This document shows positions 17,913-26,163 of a stretch of 64,000 bases of DNA, piece by piece. This DNA comes from Spirosoma profusum (lineage in GTDB: Bacteria > Bacteroidota > Bacteroidia > Cytophagales > Spirosomataceae), in the NCBI RefSeq assembly GCF_014699005.1, contig NZ_JACWZY010000022.1, positions 1 through 64,000 of the forward strand, written 5' to 3'. The first letter of the stretch is position 1. Every line of letters begins with the position of its first letter. The position numbers and the translations under genes are program-made. The notes under the pieces are model-generated. The model saw only the letters and a list, made by a program, of their open reading frames with translations. It was not told the origin of the DNA and did no database searches.

Positions 17913-18959
17913 ATGCAACGTTTAACCGTAGCCGGTCGGCTGCTCATTACGGTCCTGATTTTAGCCGGTATCTATTTTGGATTTCGATACTTCGGCGGTA
18001 ATGCGGCTCTGAAGAAACTTCAGCCAAAAGACAAAGAATACTCGGAATCGCAAACCATGCCTCGGACAGATGATAAAACCGCCGAGGGAACTGTAGAGGA
18101 GTCGCAGGCGTCGGACAATGGTTCGTCGGATGAAGCTACCAACAGCCAGCCGCAGAAAGCATTTACCTACACCGCACCCGAACCGCAGAACGGTGCTCTG
18201 AAAGGCGTCGTTGAGTTAGGAGCCAGTGGTTTCAACTCGTTCATCGTTCGTGTCGACGATCAGAAACGCTGGAAACTCGAAAAAGCTGAGTTCGGCAATA
18301 GTCTGGTGCTGGAAAATATGGCCACCGACGATGATGTTCGTTCGGGTCTAAAAAGCTACATCGGCAAAATGCTCGATTTCGGCGTGGGTGGGCGTAACAT
18401 TCATTTCGTGGTCAGTTCCGGCGCTGTGAAAGCTGAAGGCACGCAAAAGATTATCAAAGTCCTGAAATCGCTGAATTACTTCGTAAACACCGTAACACCC
18501 GAACAGGAAGGTCAGTTGGCGCTACGTTCGGTGCTCCCCGCTGAATACGCCGACAATTCGTTCGTAACTGACATCGGTTCGGGTAATACGAAAATCTCGT
18601 GGAGAACCGGCGGCTCGACAAAGGCGTTGGAAACTTACGGTTCGAAATATTTTCAGGAAGGAGCTACTGACGAAAAAGTTGCTGAAGAAGTACAGGCAAA
18701 AGCCAAACAGGTGCCATCTGATCACCGCCAAACCTGTTTCATTATCGGGGGCGTACCATTTGAGTTAGCCAAAGCCGTTCGCAAAGGCAAAGAACGCTAT
18801 ACGGTACTGGATGCGCCTTCGGCATACAAACTGGAAAACGCCAAGTCGAAAGCGGGCCTGAATATTTATAAAGCCATTGCAGAAGGCACCGGCTGTAATC
18901 AGTTCGTATTCGACTGGGATGCCAATTTCACGATTGGGTATTTGTTGACGTTAAAATAA
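17913..18959 (+). CDS. Membrane-anchored Ppx/GppA-like ASKHA-fold protein
   Basis: A 348-residue protein with one N-terminal membrane segment (about 8-28), a low-complexity Asp/Glu/Ser linker (about 35-95), then an actin-like ATPase fold. GVVELGASGFNSFIV stands where phosphate-1 occurs, VVSSGAVKAEG and EQEGQLALRSVL match the Ppx/GppA middle segment, and FVTDIGSGNTKISW is a clear phosphate-2 motif; IIGGVPFELA would be the adenosine motif. Ppx/GppA enzymes hydrolyse polyphosphate or pppGpp; whether this one does is unknown, since phosphate-1 is unusual (E for D). Predicted to be surface-tethered. Confidence 0.68.
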   Translation: MQRLTVAGRLLITVLILAGIYFGFRYFGGNAALKKLQPKDKEYSESQTMPRTDDKTAEGTVEESQASDNGSSDEATNSQPQKAFTYTAPEPQNGALKGVVELGASGFNSFIVRVDDQKRWKLEKAEFGNSLVLENMATDDDVRSGLKSYIGKMLDFGVGGRNIHFVVSSGAVKAEGTQKIIKVLKSLNYFVNTVTPEQEGQLALRSVLPAEYADNSFVTDIGSGNTKISWRTGGSTKALETYGSKYFQEGATDEKVAEEVQAKAKQVPSDHRQTCFIIGGVPFELAKAVRKGKERYTVLDAPSAYKLENAKSKAGLNIYKAIAEGTGCNQFVFDWDANFTIGYLLTLK

Positions 18960-18960
18960 A

Positions 18961-19021
18961 GAGCGAAAGAGTGAAAGAGCGAATTTCCCGAATGGCTATT
19001 CGCTCTTTCACTCTTTCGCTC
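18961..19021. repeat. Perfect heptamer hairpin (copy 3)
   Basis: Two perfect 24-bp arms at 18961-18984 and 18998-19021 built of GAGCGAAAGAGTGAAAGAGC units and their complement, with a 13-base loop. It fills the gap between the ASKHA gene and the last gene of the cluster. Confidence 0.85.
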
Positions 19022-19032
19022 ATTGATTTCCC

Positions 19033-19536
19033 ATGACCCTACGTGACGTATTTGAGGCCGTTTCGAGTCAGCCTGCTTTACTGTTTGTGCTCCTGATGGC
19101 CGTTCCAACAGCAGCTTTTCTGGTAAATTTATGGTCGGGTGAAACAGCTGAAGAAATCTGGAAATGGCGCTACGTTTATGCTACGTTGGTTTATCTGGCC
19201 TGTATTCCGGGCGTGTTTGCCGTTACGCTCAATATCTATCTGTTTCTGTTTGAACGACAAAGCATCTGGGAAATGAATCTGGGGTTGCAGGCGCTCCCTA
19301 TTTTAACGATGGCCGGTACGTTGCTGCTCATTCGACGTAAGATGCCTTTCAAATATATTCCTGGTTTTGGCAAACTATCGGGCTTTCTTACTTTGATTGC
19401 TGCTGTAATGGGCATTCTCTGGTTCATCGACCGGACACGTATTTACGCCATTACGTACATCCCGTTCATGTACATCGTGGTTGGGTTTGTGGCCCTGCTC
19501 CTGCTCATCCGCTTCGCCTGGAGCCGCATTTTCTAA
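19033..19536 (+). CDS. Small polytopic membrane protein, last gene of the cluster
   Basis: A 167-residue protein with four predicted membrane segments (about 16-36, 55-75, 90-108, 115-135, and a C-terminal one at 142-162). Charged loops are short; the C-terminus ends FAWSRIF. I recognise no domain. Its position at the end of the cluster and the shared intergenic repeats suggest it belongs with the coiled-coil and ASKHA proteins, perhaps as the membrane scaffold. Confidence 0.65.
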   Translation: MTLRDVFEAVSSQPALLFVLLMAVPTAAFLVNLWSGETAEEIWKWRYVYATLVYLACIPGVFAVTLNIYLFLFERQSIWEMNLGLQALPILTMAGTLLLIRRKMPFKYIPGFGKLSGFLTLIAAVMGILWFIDRTRIYAITYIPFMYIVVGFVALLLLIRFAWSRIF

Positions 19537-19556
19537 GCCGTCTGAGTCAGTCTAAT

Positions 19557-19710
19557 CGTCGCGTAGCGACTTAACGTTTATAGCAATCATGCTCCTCAAT
19601 AATCTACCGTCGCGTAGCGACCAAACAACAATGGTAGTTGGTTTGGTCGCTACGCGACGGTAAGATATATAACAGGCTTTTTTCTACAAACATTAGGTCG
19701 CTACGCGACG
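19557..19710. repeat. Four copies of a REP-like palindrome
   Basis: The word CGTCGCGTAGCGAC or its complement occurs at about 19557-19570, 19607-19622, 19645-19660 and 19696-19710. Copies two and three lie in opposite orientation and extend to 20 bp arms (CCGTCGCGTAGCGACCAAAC and its complement) enclosing a short loop. The block sits between convergent genes and may serve as a bidirectional terminator or a mobile REP-type repeat. Confidence 0.8.
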
Positions 19711-19735
19711 ATAAGTTTGGCTACTAGCCTTTTTT

Positions 19736-20731
19736 TCATTTAAAAGCCATGTTTCTCCGGGACGTAGCAACAGAAACAGTTGGTTTAAGAGGCTTATCCT
19801 CCTTTGCGCTCCTATATTTCGACAAATTTATCAGCAACACACTTCCCAGAATCACCACCAATCCGATAATCTGCAAAGGTGTAATGGTTTCATGGGCAAA
19901 TACCATCCCTAAAATCAGTGCAATTACCGGGTTCACATACGCATACGTACTGACCTGCGTAGCCGGACGCACCTGCAGCAGCCAGACATAAGCGGTATAC
20001 GCAATAACGGACCCAAACAAAACCAGATAAGCCATTGCCAGCCAGGCTGAAACGGATATTTGACTCCACTGAAAAGTGGTAAACTCCTGATTGAGTAAAC
20101 TTCCCGGCAGGAACACGGCACTAGCAATAATCATCTGCCAGCCTACACCGGAAGTAGGTGCTCCGTTGGTCGGATGATACTTGGAATATAGGGATCCTGC
20201 CGGCCACGCCATAGCGCCCAGCATCAGCAATAACATACCAGTCAATTTCGACTGATCCGCGTTTTCAGCCAGCATGCTGTTTACCTGTTCACCAAACAGA
20301 AGGATTACGCCAATAAAACCAATACCGAGACCAATAAGCGTCGATTTACTTTTAAAGTTGACACCCCAGTTCGATGTATCGAGCAGCACAAACCAGATTG
20401 GCGACGACGACACCAGAATTGCCACCAAAGCACTTGGTATAGTTTGTTCAGCCCAAATCACGATGCCGTTACCCACAACCAGTAGTAGAAAACCCACTAC
20501 TGCCGACGTAATGATATTGGCTTTATTAAATAGCTGCTCACCTTTCAAAAAGGCCCAGGTCAGCATGATTACACCCGCAGCAAAGAACCGCAAAGCCCCC
20601 AGCAGAAGTGGCGGAAAGTCTCGAACGGCCATTTGTATGAAAAAATACGTAGAGCCCCAGACTATATAAACAATAGCAAACGCGCCCGCAACCAATAGTG
20701 GAGAAGCGCTTTTTGTTGTATTCTGACTCAT
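19736..20731 (-). CDS. EamA-family (DMT) transporter
   Basis: A 331-residue protein with ten predicted membrane helices in two EamA repeats (about 10-150 and 165-310), the standard length for drug/metabolite transporters. The motif VYIVWGSTYFFIQMAVRDFPP near the N-terminus is typical for the YedA/RhaT-like group. It should export or import a small metabolite across the inner membrane; the substrate cannot be told. The C-terminal 20 residues are basic and cytoplasmic. It is monocistronic. Confidence 0.88.
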   Translation of the reverse strand: MSQNTTKSASPLLVAGAFAIVYIVWGSTYFFIQMAVRDFPPLLLGALRFFAAGVIMLTWAFLKGEQLFNKANIITSAVVGFLLLVVGNGIVIWAEQTIPSALVAILVSSSPIWFVLLDTSNWGVNFKSKSTLIGLGIGFIGVILLFGEQVNSMLAENADQSKLTGMLLLMLGAMAWPAGSLYSKYHPTNGAPTSGVGWQMIIASAVFLPGSLLNQEFTTFQWSQISVSAWLAMAYLVLFGSVIAYTAYVWLLQVRPATQVSTYAYVNPVIALILGMVFAHETITPLQIIGLVVILGSVLLINLSKYRSAKEDKPLKPTVSVATSRRNMAFK

Positions 20732-20747
20732 GACTTTTCAAATTTTC

Positions 20748-20784
20748 AGCCTTTGTCCGACACCGGTTGGTGCCAGACAAAGGC
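20748..20784 (-). terminator. Hairpin terminator after the secreted hypothetical gene
   Basis: Arms AGCCTTTGTC.G.CACC and its complement with two mismatches around a short loop lie just downstream (minus strand) of the gene ending at 20842 and before the EamA start. Confidence 0.55.
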
Positions 20785-20841
20785 TCATTTTCAATTTATT
20801 TCCAAAAGTTAACCTGTTTCATTAGCTATCAAATCAAACAA

Positions 20842-21276
20842 TTATTGATTGGTTTGAGAAGAGTACGTAATATACCGCTGTGATTCAACTGCCGGAATAT
20901 CCACCACGTCAATCTGACGGACAATGGTTTTCCGACCGTCGCTGATTTCGACGCGATAAACGCCGGGTTGGCTCCCTTCAAAACTTATTTTTTGATGATA
21001 CGCTTTCGGGGCTCTTCTCAGATGCGTCACCTCCAGAACGGTATCATTGGCATCCTTAATCTTCAGCGTTACGCCCTTTGGAGTATGAACGGCCAACATC
21101 ACATTGATCGTCAAACCGGTACCCATATACGTACCCACTTCAAATGGCTGTTTCTCTACCGGGGCTTCTGTTTCTGTGTTTACCGATTGGGCGTTAGCTA
21201 CTACGCTTACCCAAATCAGGCTCATAATCAGCCCATTTCTTAACTTGTGTGCTAGTGATTTCATAAGGGTGTTCAT
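20842..21276 (-). CDS. Secreted hypothetical protein, DUF3244-like
   Basis: The start at 21276 (or 21264, both before the signal segment) is preferred over 21324, which would lie within its own promoter. The 144-residue product has a signal peptide ending near ANAQ. Its mature part has a beta-sandwich pattern ending PGVYRVEISDGRKTIVRQID, as in DUF3244/T9SS-associated sandwich domains of Bacteroidota. It is divergent from the LysR-type regulator and may be its target; no function is known. Confidence 0.65.
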   Translation of the reverse strand: MNTLMKSLAHKLRNGLIMSLIWVSVVANAQSVNTETEAPVEKQPFEVGTYMGTGLTINVMLAVHTPKGVTLKIKDANDTVLEVTHLRRAPKAYHQKISFEGSQPGVYRVEISDGRKTIVRQIDVVDIPAVESQRYITYSSQTNQ

Positions 21277-21294
21277 TAGTTTTTGATTACGATT

Positions 21295-21325
21295 CAAAGA
21301 TCGCGGGTCTTGACATATTAACAAA
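21295..21325 (-). promoter_or_regulatory. Candidate promoter of the secreted hypothetical gene
   Basis: On the minus strand TTTG (21322-21325), 19 bp spacer, then GATCTTTG (21295-21302), one base from TANNTTTG. It overlaps the plus-strand promoter of the LysR-type gene, so the two transcripts start back to back. Confidence 0.4.
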
Positions 21326-21339
21326 ACGAATTATTTTTG
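21309..21339 (+). promoter_or_regulatory. Promoter of the LysR-type regulator gene
   Basis: CTTG at 21309-21312, a 19-bp spacer and TATTTTTG at 21332-21339 fit the Bacteroidota promoter consensus well. The start of transcription would be about 21346, very close to the ATG at 21364. Confidence 0.6.
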
Positions 21340-21348
21340 TGGAAATCA

Positions 21349-21361
21349 TGAAAAATATTCA
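21349..21361 (+). promoter_or_regulatory. MetR-type operator
   Basis: TGAAAAATATTCA is a perfect TGAA-N5-TTCA palindrome, the recognition form of MetR. It covers the expected transcription start and ends three bases before the start codon of the LysR-type gene, so it would suit autorepression. Confidence 0.55.
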
Positions 21362-21363
21362 TC

Positions 21364-22269
21364 ATGGAAATCCGGCATCTGCAGATGATAAAAGAGGTTG
21401 CCAAACACGGTAACCTGACCAAAGCGGCTGATCAACTGTTCCTCACGCAATCGGCACTGAGCCATCAGTTGAAAGAAGTAGAAGGTTATTTCAATACGCA
21501 ACTTTTCCTCCGCGACAAAAAGCAGATGCTGCTCACACAGGCGGGCGAGGTTGTTTTGCAGGCCGCGGAGAAGATTCTTCAGGAGGTGGCCGAAACTCGC
21601 GCGAAAGTTCGATGCATCACTGATAAAGAATCGGGTGAGATTCGGCTTTGTACGCAATGTTACACCTCTTACCACTGGCTGGCTGGTTTTCTGCGCGAAT
21701 TCCAGACCATTTACCCGAAAGTAGACATTAAAGTCGAACTGGAAGCCGCCACGCAGGACGCTATTAAACATCTGGCAACCAACACTATAGACGTAGCGAT
21801 TACGGAGGGAGATGACAATCCGAAATTTTCATACACACCGCTTTTTCAGGATGAGTTCGTAGCCATTGTCGCACCTGATCATCCGTGGGTAGGGCGTCCC
21901 TGGGTGGAATTTGATGAGTTTGCCGACGAAAACTACATCATGTACAATATCCCCGACGAAGAAAGTGACAATTTCATGACCATTTTCAAAAACCGTCGCC
22001 CCCGGAAAGTGCATAAAATCACGCTGACGGAAGCCATTCTTGAGATGGTCAAGGCGGGGTTAGGTGTTTCTGTCATGCCAACCTGGGTAGTTCGACCTTA
22101 TGTACAAGCCGGTCAACTCGCAACGGTACGTATTACCCAGAAACGTATCCTGCGAACGTGGTATGCCGCTACGTTAAAGAGCAAGCAACAACCACCTTAT
22201 ACAACCGCTTTCATCCAGCAACTTGCCTGTTACATGAAAGAATTGGACGGCTATGCCTGCGAAGTTTAA
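21364..22269 (+). CDS. LysR-type regulator, MetR-like
   Basis: A 301-residue LysR-type protein. Residues 1-60 form the winged helix-turn-helix (MEIRHLQMIKEVAKHGNLTK, LTQSALSHQLKEVE) that closely resembles MetR; residues about 90-295 form the periplasmic-binding-like effector domain. MetR regulates methionine synthesis with homocysteine as coeffector. A TGAA-N5-TTCA palindrome immediately before the start supports the assignment. It is divergent to the secreted protein at 20842-21276; no met genes are in the window, so its targets are not shown. Confidence 0.85.
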   Translation: MEIRHLQMIKEVAKHGNLTKAADQLFLTQSALSHQLKEVEGYFNTQLFLRDKKQMLLTQAGEVVLQAAEKILQEVAETRAKVRCITDKESGEIRLCTQCYTSYHWLAGFLREFQTIYPKVDIKVELEAATQDAIKHLATNTIDVAITEGDDNPKFSYTPLFQDEFVAIVAPDHPWVGRPWVEFDEFADENYIMYNIPDEESDNFMTIFKNRRPRKVHKITLTEAILEMVKAGLGVSVMPTWVVRPYVQAGQLATVRITQKRILRTWYAATLKSKQQPPYTTAFIQQLACYMKELDGYACEV

Positions 22270-22331
22270 TTTCTGACTGGCTTGTTACGCAGCACAAGGA
22301 CTTACGTCAACAAGGCTCATCTCTTTTGCCT

Positions 22332-23030
22332 ATGTCGCTACGTCTTTATTCATCGCTGGCCGGTTACGTTACGTGGTTTATTCTCTCAGCCTGCCAACCG
22401 TCAACTACTGAGCCTACTAGTACCGCCAATGACTATGTACTTTTTGAAAAAGGTCATTACGTTATTTACGACGTTCAGGAAGAACGTTACGGCCTGAATG
22501 CCAGCCCAATCCAACAGCAATACCAACGGAAAGAGGTTATTGGGAATCCTTATAAGGACGTAACGGGCAAAACAGCGTATCGATTACTACGTTACCGTCG
22601 GTCCGGAGAAAGTCAGTCGTGGCAACTCGATTCGATATGGTCGGTACGTATGATCAATAATGAAGTGATACGTACTGAAAATGGACTTGATTTTATTACG
22701 TTATTGTTACCAGTACGTAACGAATCGAGCTGGGATGGAAACCGACGGAACGCTTTAGGCGCCGATACGTTTACAGCACGCAACGTAACAGGCGATTTCT
22801 ACGTACATGGTAACAGATTCGATAATACCGTAACGGTTGTTGAACACGATGATTCAACGCTTGTTTCACAGGATAAACGTATTAGTGTATATGCCCGACA
22901 GGTTGGCTTGATCTACCGCGAACGAACGCAACTTTGGTTCTGTTCAACAACGCCAGCCTGCATTGGTCGCAATCAGATTGATTATGGGACTCGACAGATT
23001 TACCGCATTCGTGCCTACGGCTACGAATAG
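22332..23030 (+). CDS. Hypothetical lipoprotein
   Basis: The ATG at 22332 opens a signal sequence ending in a lipobox (LSAC), giving 232 residues; the longer in-frame start at 22158 would overlap the LysR gene by more than 100 bp. The mature protein is rich in beta strands (YVLFEKGHYVIYDVQEERYG, RLLRYRRSGESQSW) with no recognised family. About sixteen TACGT/ACGTA words lie in 22270-23030, the densest stretch seen. Its 3' end overlaps the next gene by 47 bp, suggesting translational coupling. Confidence 0.72.
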   Translation: MSLRLYSSLAGYVTWFILSACQPSTTEPTSTANDYVLFEKGHYVIYDVQEERYGLNASPIQQQYQRKEVIGNPYKDVTGKTAYRLLRYRRSGESQSWQLDSIWSVRMINNEVIRTENGLDFITLLLPVRNESSWDGNRRNALGADTFTARNVTGDFYVHGNRFDNTVTVVEHDDSTLVSQDKRISVYARQVGLIYRERTQLWFCSTTPACIGRNQIDYGTRQIYRIRAYGYE

Positions 23031-24657
23031 AACGTACTGGATACTAGTTATTGGTCTGCTTATCTGCACGGCCAGTTTTGGGCAGAACCGTAAATACCTG
23101 GTACTCCTGCGCGATAAGGCTAATTCGCCCTACAGCATTAGCCAGCCAGAGAAATTTCTGTCGCAGCGATCTATACTGCGTCGGCAGAAGCAGAACATTG
23201 CTGTATTGGAGCGCGACCTTCCCGTCAACCCGAGTTACCTGACTCAGTTGCAGCAGGCAGGGGCCAAAATCTGGTTTCAATCGCGTTGGCTCAATGCTGT
23301 TCTGGTCGAAACGACCGATGCTACGTTGGCTACGATTCAAAAACTGTCGTTCGTGAAAGGTGTTGAGTTTGGTCGTTCGCTGGCCAATACCCGCGCTGGA
23401 GTTAGCGAGCGTAGCACTAGTACAAATATAACCAATGCCGCGAGCAAGTTTGGCGAAGTAACGCCCCTGAATTATGGGCTATCACAGACTCAAATATCTC
23501 AGCTCGGCGTCGACAAAATGCACCAGCAGGGCTACCACGGCGAAGGCATTCTGATTGGCGTGCTGGATGCGGGCTTCCTGAATGCCAACAAAGTAAGTTT
23601 CCTGAAACCTTTATTCGATGAAAATCGGGTGCTGGCTACCTATGATTTCGTCAAAAAAGAAACCAGTGTTTACGAAGACGATTCGCACGGTCTCTCCTGC
23701 CTGTCAGCAATTGCGGCTACGGCCGATAACCAGTTATACGGCACTGCCTACAAAGCTTCATTTGTGTTGCTACGTACCGAAGATGCCGCTACTGAAAGGC
23801 AAATAGAAGAAGCCAACTGGCTTTTCGGGGCCGAATATGCAGACAGCGTTGGGGTGGATGTGATTAGTTCGTCGCTGGGATATTCAGAATTCGACGACCC
23901 GACAACCAGTTACACCTATGCCAATATGGATGGTAAAACTGCCCTCTCGACCAGAGCCGCGCAGATTGCCACCGAAACGGGCATGGTAGTGGTGGCAGCG
24001 GCTGGCAATGAGGGTAGTGATGCCTGGCATTATCTGTCGGCTCCGTCTGATGCAGCGTCGGTACTGGCAATTGGAGCCGTTACGCAGACCAGGCAACGGG
24101 CTTTATTCAGTTCATTTGGCCCCTCCGCCGATAAACGTATCAAACCCGATTTGGCGGCTCTCGGTCAGGGAACGGTGGTCGGGAGTCCTGGCGGGCAGAT
24201 TGTTCAGGGCAACGGTACGTCTTTTGCTACGCCACTAGTTGCTGGTTTGGTGGCTGGTTTCTGGCAGGCCAACCCACGGCTCACCGCTACGCAGGTAACC
24301 GAAGCATTACGTCGGTCAGGAAGTCAATACAATACCCCCGATGATCAGTTAGGCTACGGAATACCCAACTTCGAACTGGCATCGACCCTGGCCAAATCCT
24401 TCACGCAGTTGCTGATTTATCCCAGCCCCTTCAGCGACGAAGAGCCGCTACGTGTGCAGTGGGGAGAAATTGAAGCTAACGTACCACTCGACGCTACCTT
24501 AACCAGCGTCGCGGGGAAAATTGTCTGGCAGGGTCGTTACCTTTCATCGGGAATGACTTCGTTTATGCTACCCGGTCCCGGTTTATCGGCAGGGGTTTAT
24601 ATCCTCACACTCATTTCGGGCGATAAAAAACGGACAACAAAGGTGTTGAAGCTGTAA
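22984..24657 (+). CDS. Subtilisin-like serine protease (S8) with T9SS-type C-terminal domain
   Basis: Started at ATG 22984, overlapping the lipoprotein gene by 47 bp; a TTG at 22963 is an alternative. The 557-residue product has a signal segment ending near ASFGQ, a prodomain (about 38-160), and a subtilase domain with catalytic D195 (GVLDAGF), H235 (DDSHGLS) and S413 (GNGTSFATP). The last 80 residues (LLIYPSPFSDEEPL…GVYILTLISGDKKRTTKVLKL) form a type A T9SS sorting domain, so the protease should be secreted through the type IX system, of which PorQ is encoded at 61214. Confidence 0.9.
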   Translation: MGLDRFTAFVPTATNRTYWILVIGLLICTASFGQNRKYLVLLRDKANSPYSISQPEKFLSQRSILRRQKQNIAVLERDLPVNPSYLTQLQQAGAKIWFQSRWLNAVLVETTDATLATIQKLSFVKGVEFGRSLANTRAGVSERSTSTNITNAASKFGEVTPLNYGLSQTQISQLGVDKMHQQGYHGEGILIGVLDAGFLNANKVSFLKPLFDENRVLATYDFVKKETSVYEDDSHGLSCLSAIAATADNQLYGTAYKASFVLLRTEDAATERQIEEANWLFGAEYADSVGVDVISSSLGYSEFDDPTTSYTYANMDGKTALSTRAAQIATETGMVVVAAAGNEGSDAWHYLSAPSDAASVLAIGAVTQTRQRALFSSFGPSADKRIKPDLAALGQGTVVGSPGGQIVQGNGTSFATPLVAGLVAGFWQANPRLTATQVTEALRRSGSQYNTPDDQLGYGIPNFELASTLAKSFTQLLIYPSPFSDEEPLRVQWGEIEANVPLDATLTSVAGKIVWQGRYLSSGMTSFMLPGPGLSAGVYILTLISGDKKRTTKVLKL

Positions 24658-24732
24658 ACAGTTCATTACGTCATTCGTTGCATTTATTATAGTTGACAGG
24701 CTAATGTACATGTCTTTTCACGAACCTTATTT

Positions 24733-25242
24733 ATGGCAACGATTCGGGTTATACAAGGTGATATTACCAAACAGACTGTGGATGCCATTGTGAATGCGGC
24801 CAATACCAGTCTGCTCGGTGGTGGCGGGGTCGATGGGGCGATTCACCGGGCTGCCGGACCCGAATTGGTCATGGAATGTCGAATGCTGCATGGCTGTAAA
24901 ACCGGAGACGCGAAACTGACGAAAGGCTACCGTTTACCGGCTCACTACGTGATTCATGCCGTAGGGCCCGTCTGGCGAGGAGGTTCACACGGAGAATCAG
25001 CCTTATTAGCGAGTTGCTATCGCCGGTCGCTGGAAATTGCGGTCGAACATCAGTTACGTAGCATTGCCTTTCCCAACATCAGCACGGGCATTTATGGGTA
25101 CCCAAAAGACAAAGCTGCTGACGTAGCAGTAGCCGCTGTCAAGGAATTTCTGACGACACCGACATCCATAAATGAAATAATTTTTGTCTGCTTCGATACC
25201 GATAATCTGGCGCTGTACAATAAAGTGATGAACGATAAGTGA
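24733..25242 (+). CDS. Macrodomain protein (O-acetyl-ADP-ribose deacetylase type)
   Basis: A 169-residue single macrodomain. The ADP-ribose-binding signatures are complete: VIQGDITKQTVDAIVNAANT, LLGGGGVDGAIHRAAG and FPNISTGIYGYPKD. Length and motifs agree with the YmdB-type that removes O-acetyl-ADP-ribose and mono-ADP-ribosylation. It is cytoplasmic. Its stop codon overlaps the start of the following methyltransferase (TGATG), so the two are translationally coupled. Confidence 0.92.
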   Translation: MATIRVIQGDITKQTVDAIVNAANTSLLGGGGVDGAIHRAAGPELVMECRMLHGCKTGDAKLTKGYRLPAHYVIHAVGPVWRGGSHGESALLASCYRRSLEIAVEHQLRSIAFPNISTGIYGYPKDKAADVAVAAVKEFLTTPTSINEIIFVCFDTDNLALYNKVMNDK

Positions 25243-25862
25243 TGACCCCAACCCGACTCTCTTTTCTGGAAAAGTTGGCTCAGTTTGGCCAAACCAGCGA
25301 CCAGCAAGCCACTCGGCGTGAGGAAAAACTTCTCAACATCACGCCAGAAACCGGCCCATTTCTGGCCCTACTGATAAAGGCGATGGGGGCAACGGCTATT
25401 CTCGAAATCGGTACGTCGAACGGTTACTCTACCATCTGGCTGGCCGATGCAGCCCAAAACACCGGTGGGCACGTAACGACCATCGAACAAAGTGCGGTGA
25501 AGGCTGATCAGGCACGAGAGAATTTCGGACAGGCTGCCGTTACCGATACTATTACGCTCCTGCAAAGTCCAGCCGAAGCGGTATTACCTACACTATCTGC
25601 CGAAGAATTCGACTTCATTTTTCTGGATTCCAACCGGAATCAATACGTTGGCTGGTGGAACTTGTTATTTGCGATTTTAAAACCCGGCGGTCTGATGGTT
25701 GTCGATAACGCCGTTTCGCATGAAGCCGAATTAGCCGATTTTACGTTGCTGCTTAATCAGAGCACTAGTGTTGAAACATCCCTCGCACCGCTGGGCAATG
25801 GCGAATTGCTCGTCTGGAAACAACGTAGTGAACGACCGGATCTAGTAGTACGTTACACCTGA
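25242..25862 (+). CDS. SAM-dependent O-methyltransferase (class I)
   Basis: A 206-residue protein from the ATG at 25242 (a GTG directly before it is also in frame). GLGTS-like motif I appears as AILEIGTSNGYSTIWLA, the acidic motif II as TIEQSAV, and FDFIFLDSNRNQYVGWW corresponds to the catalytic/metal region of COMT/CCoAOMT-like O-methyltransferases (PF01596 type). The substrate is not evident. It is coupled to the macrodomain gene by overlap, a pairing with no obvious biochemical link. Confidence 0.85.
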   Translation: MTPTRLSFLEKLAQFGQTSDQQATRREEKLLNITPETGPFLALLIKAMGATAILEIGTSNGYSTIWLADAAQNTGGHVTTIEQSAVKADQARENFGQAAVTDTITLLQSPAEAVLPTLSAEEFDFIFLDSNRNQYVGWWNLLFAILKPGGLMVVDNAVSHEAELADFTLLLNQSTSVETSLAPLGNGELLVWKQRSERPDLVVRYT

Positions 25863-26163
25863 TCTTCTCAGCTCTCTCCCCTTTCATGATTTACGTTTAG
25901 CCAGCGCTACGTACTCCGGCAAAAACGGTTCTACTTCTTAAATCAGGCACCTGTACACGGCAAGGAGCTATCGATATGCCTGTTTTTAATCTTCGAATGT
26001 ATTTATTGGCTAATAATTGAATATAAAGAAGAGTATATTTACATAATCGAATTTTTTAAAATTTTATTCGCATATTGAGCCTTTTAATAAAATTTATATT
26101 TTAATATTACTACGCAATTGCTCTCCTTCCTCATCTTATTCAGTAAACTATAACCAAAGCTCT
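25863..26163. other. AT-rich leader region upstream of the SusC-like gene
   Basis: About 300 bp without a gene, strongly AT-rich over the last 150 bp. A TATATTTA (26034-26041) resembles a -7 box, but no -33 element is correctly spaced, so no promoter is called. No hairpin was recognised. Confidence 0.4.

Noticed and set aside
16704..19021. CRISPR-like array in the heptamer repeats
   Set aside because: Units are 7 bases without regular spacers; hairpin and tandem structure explains them.
26030..26163. Promoter for the SusC-like gene
   Set aside because: A TATATTTA is present at 26034-26041, but no -33 element is correctly spaced; left uncalled.
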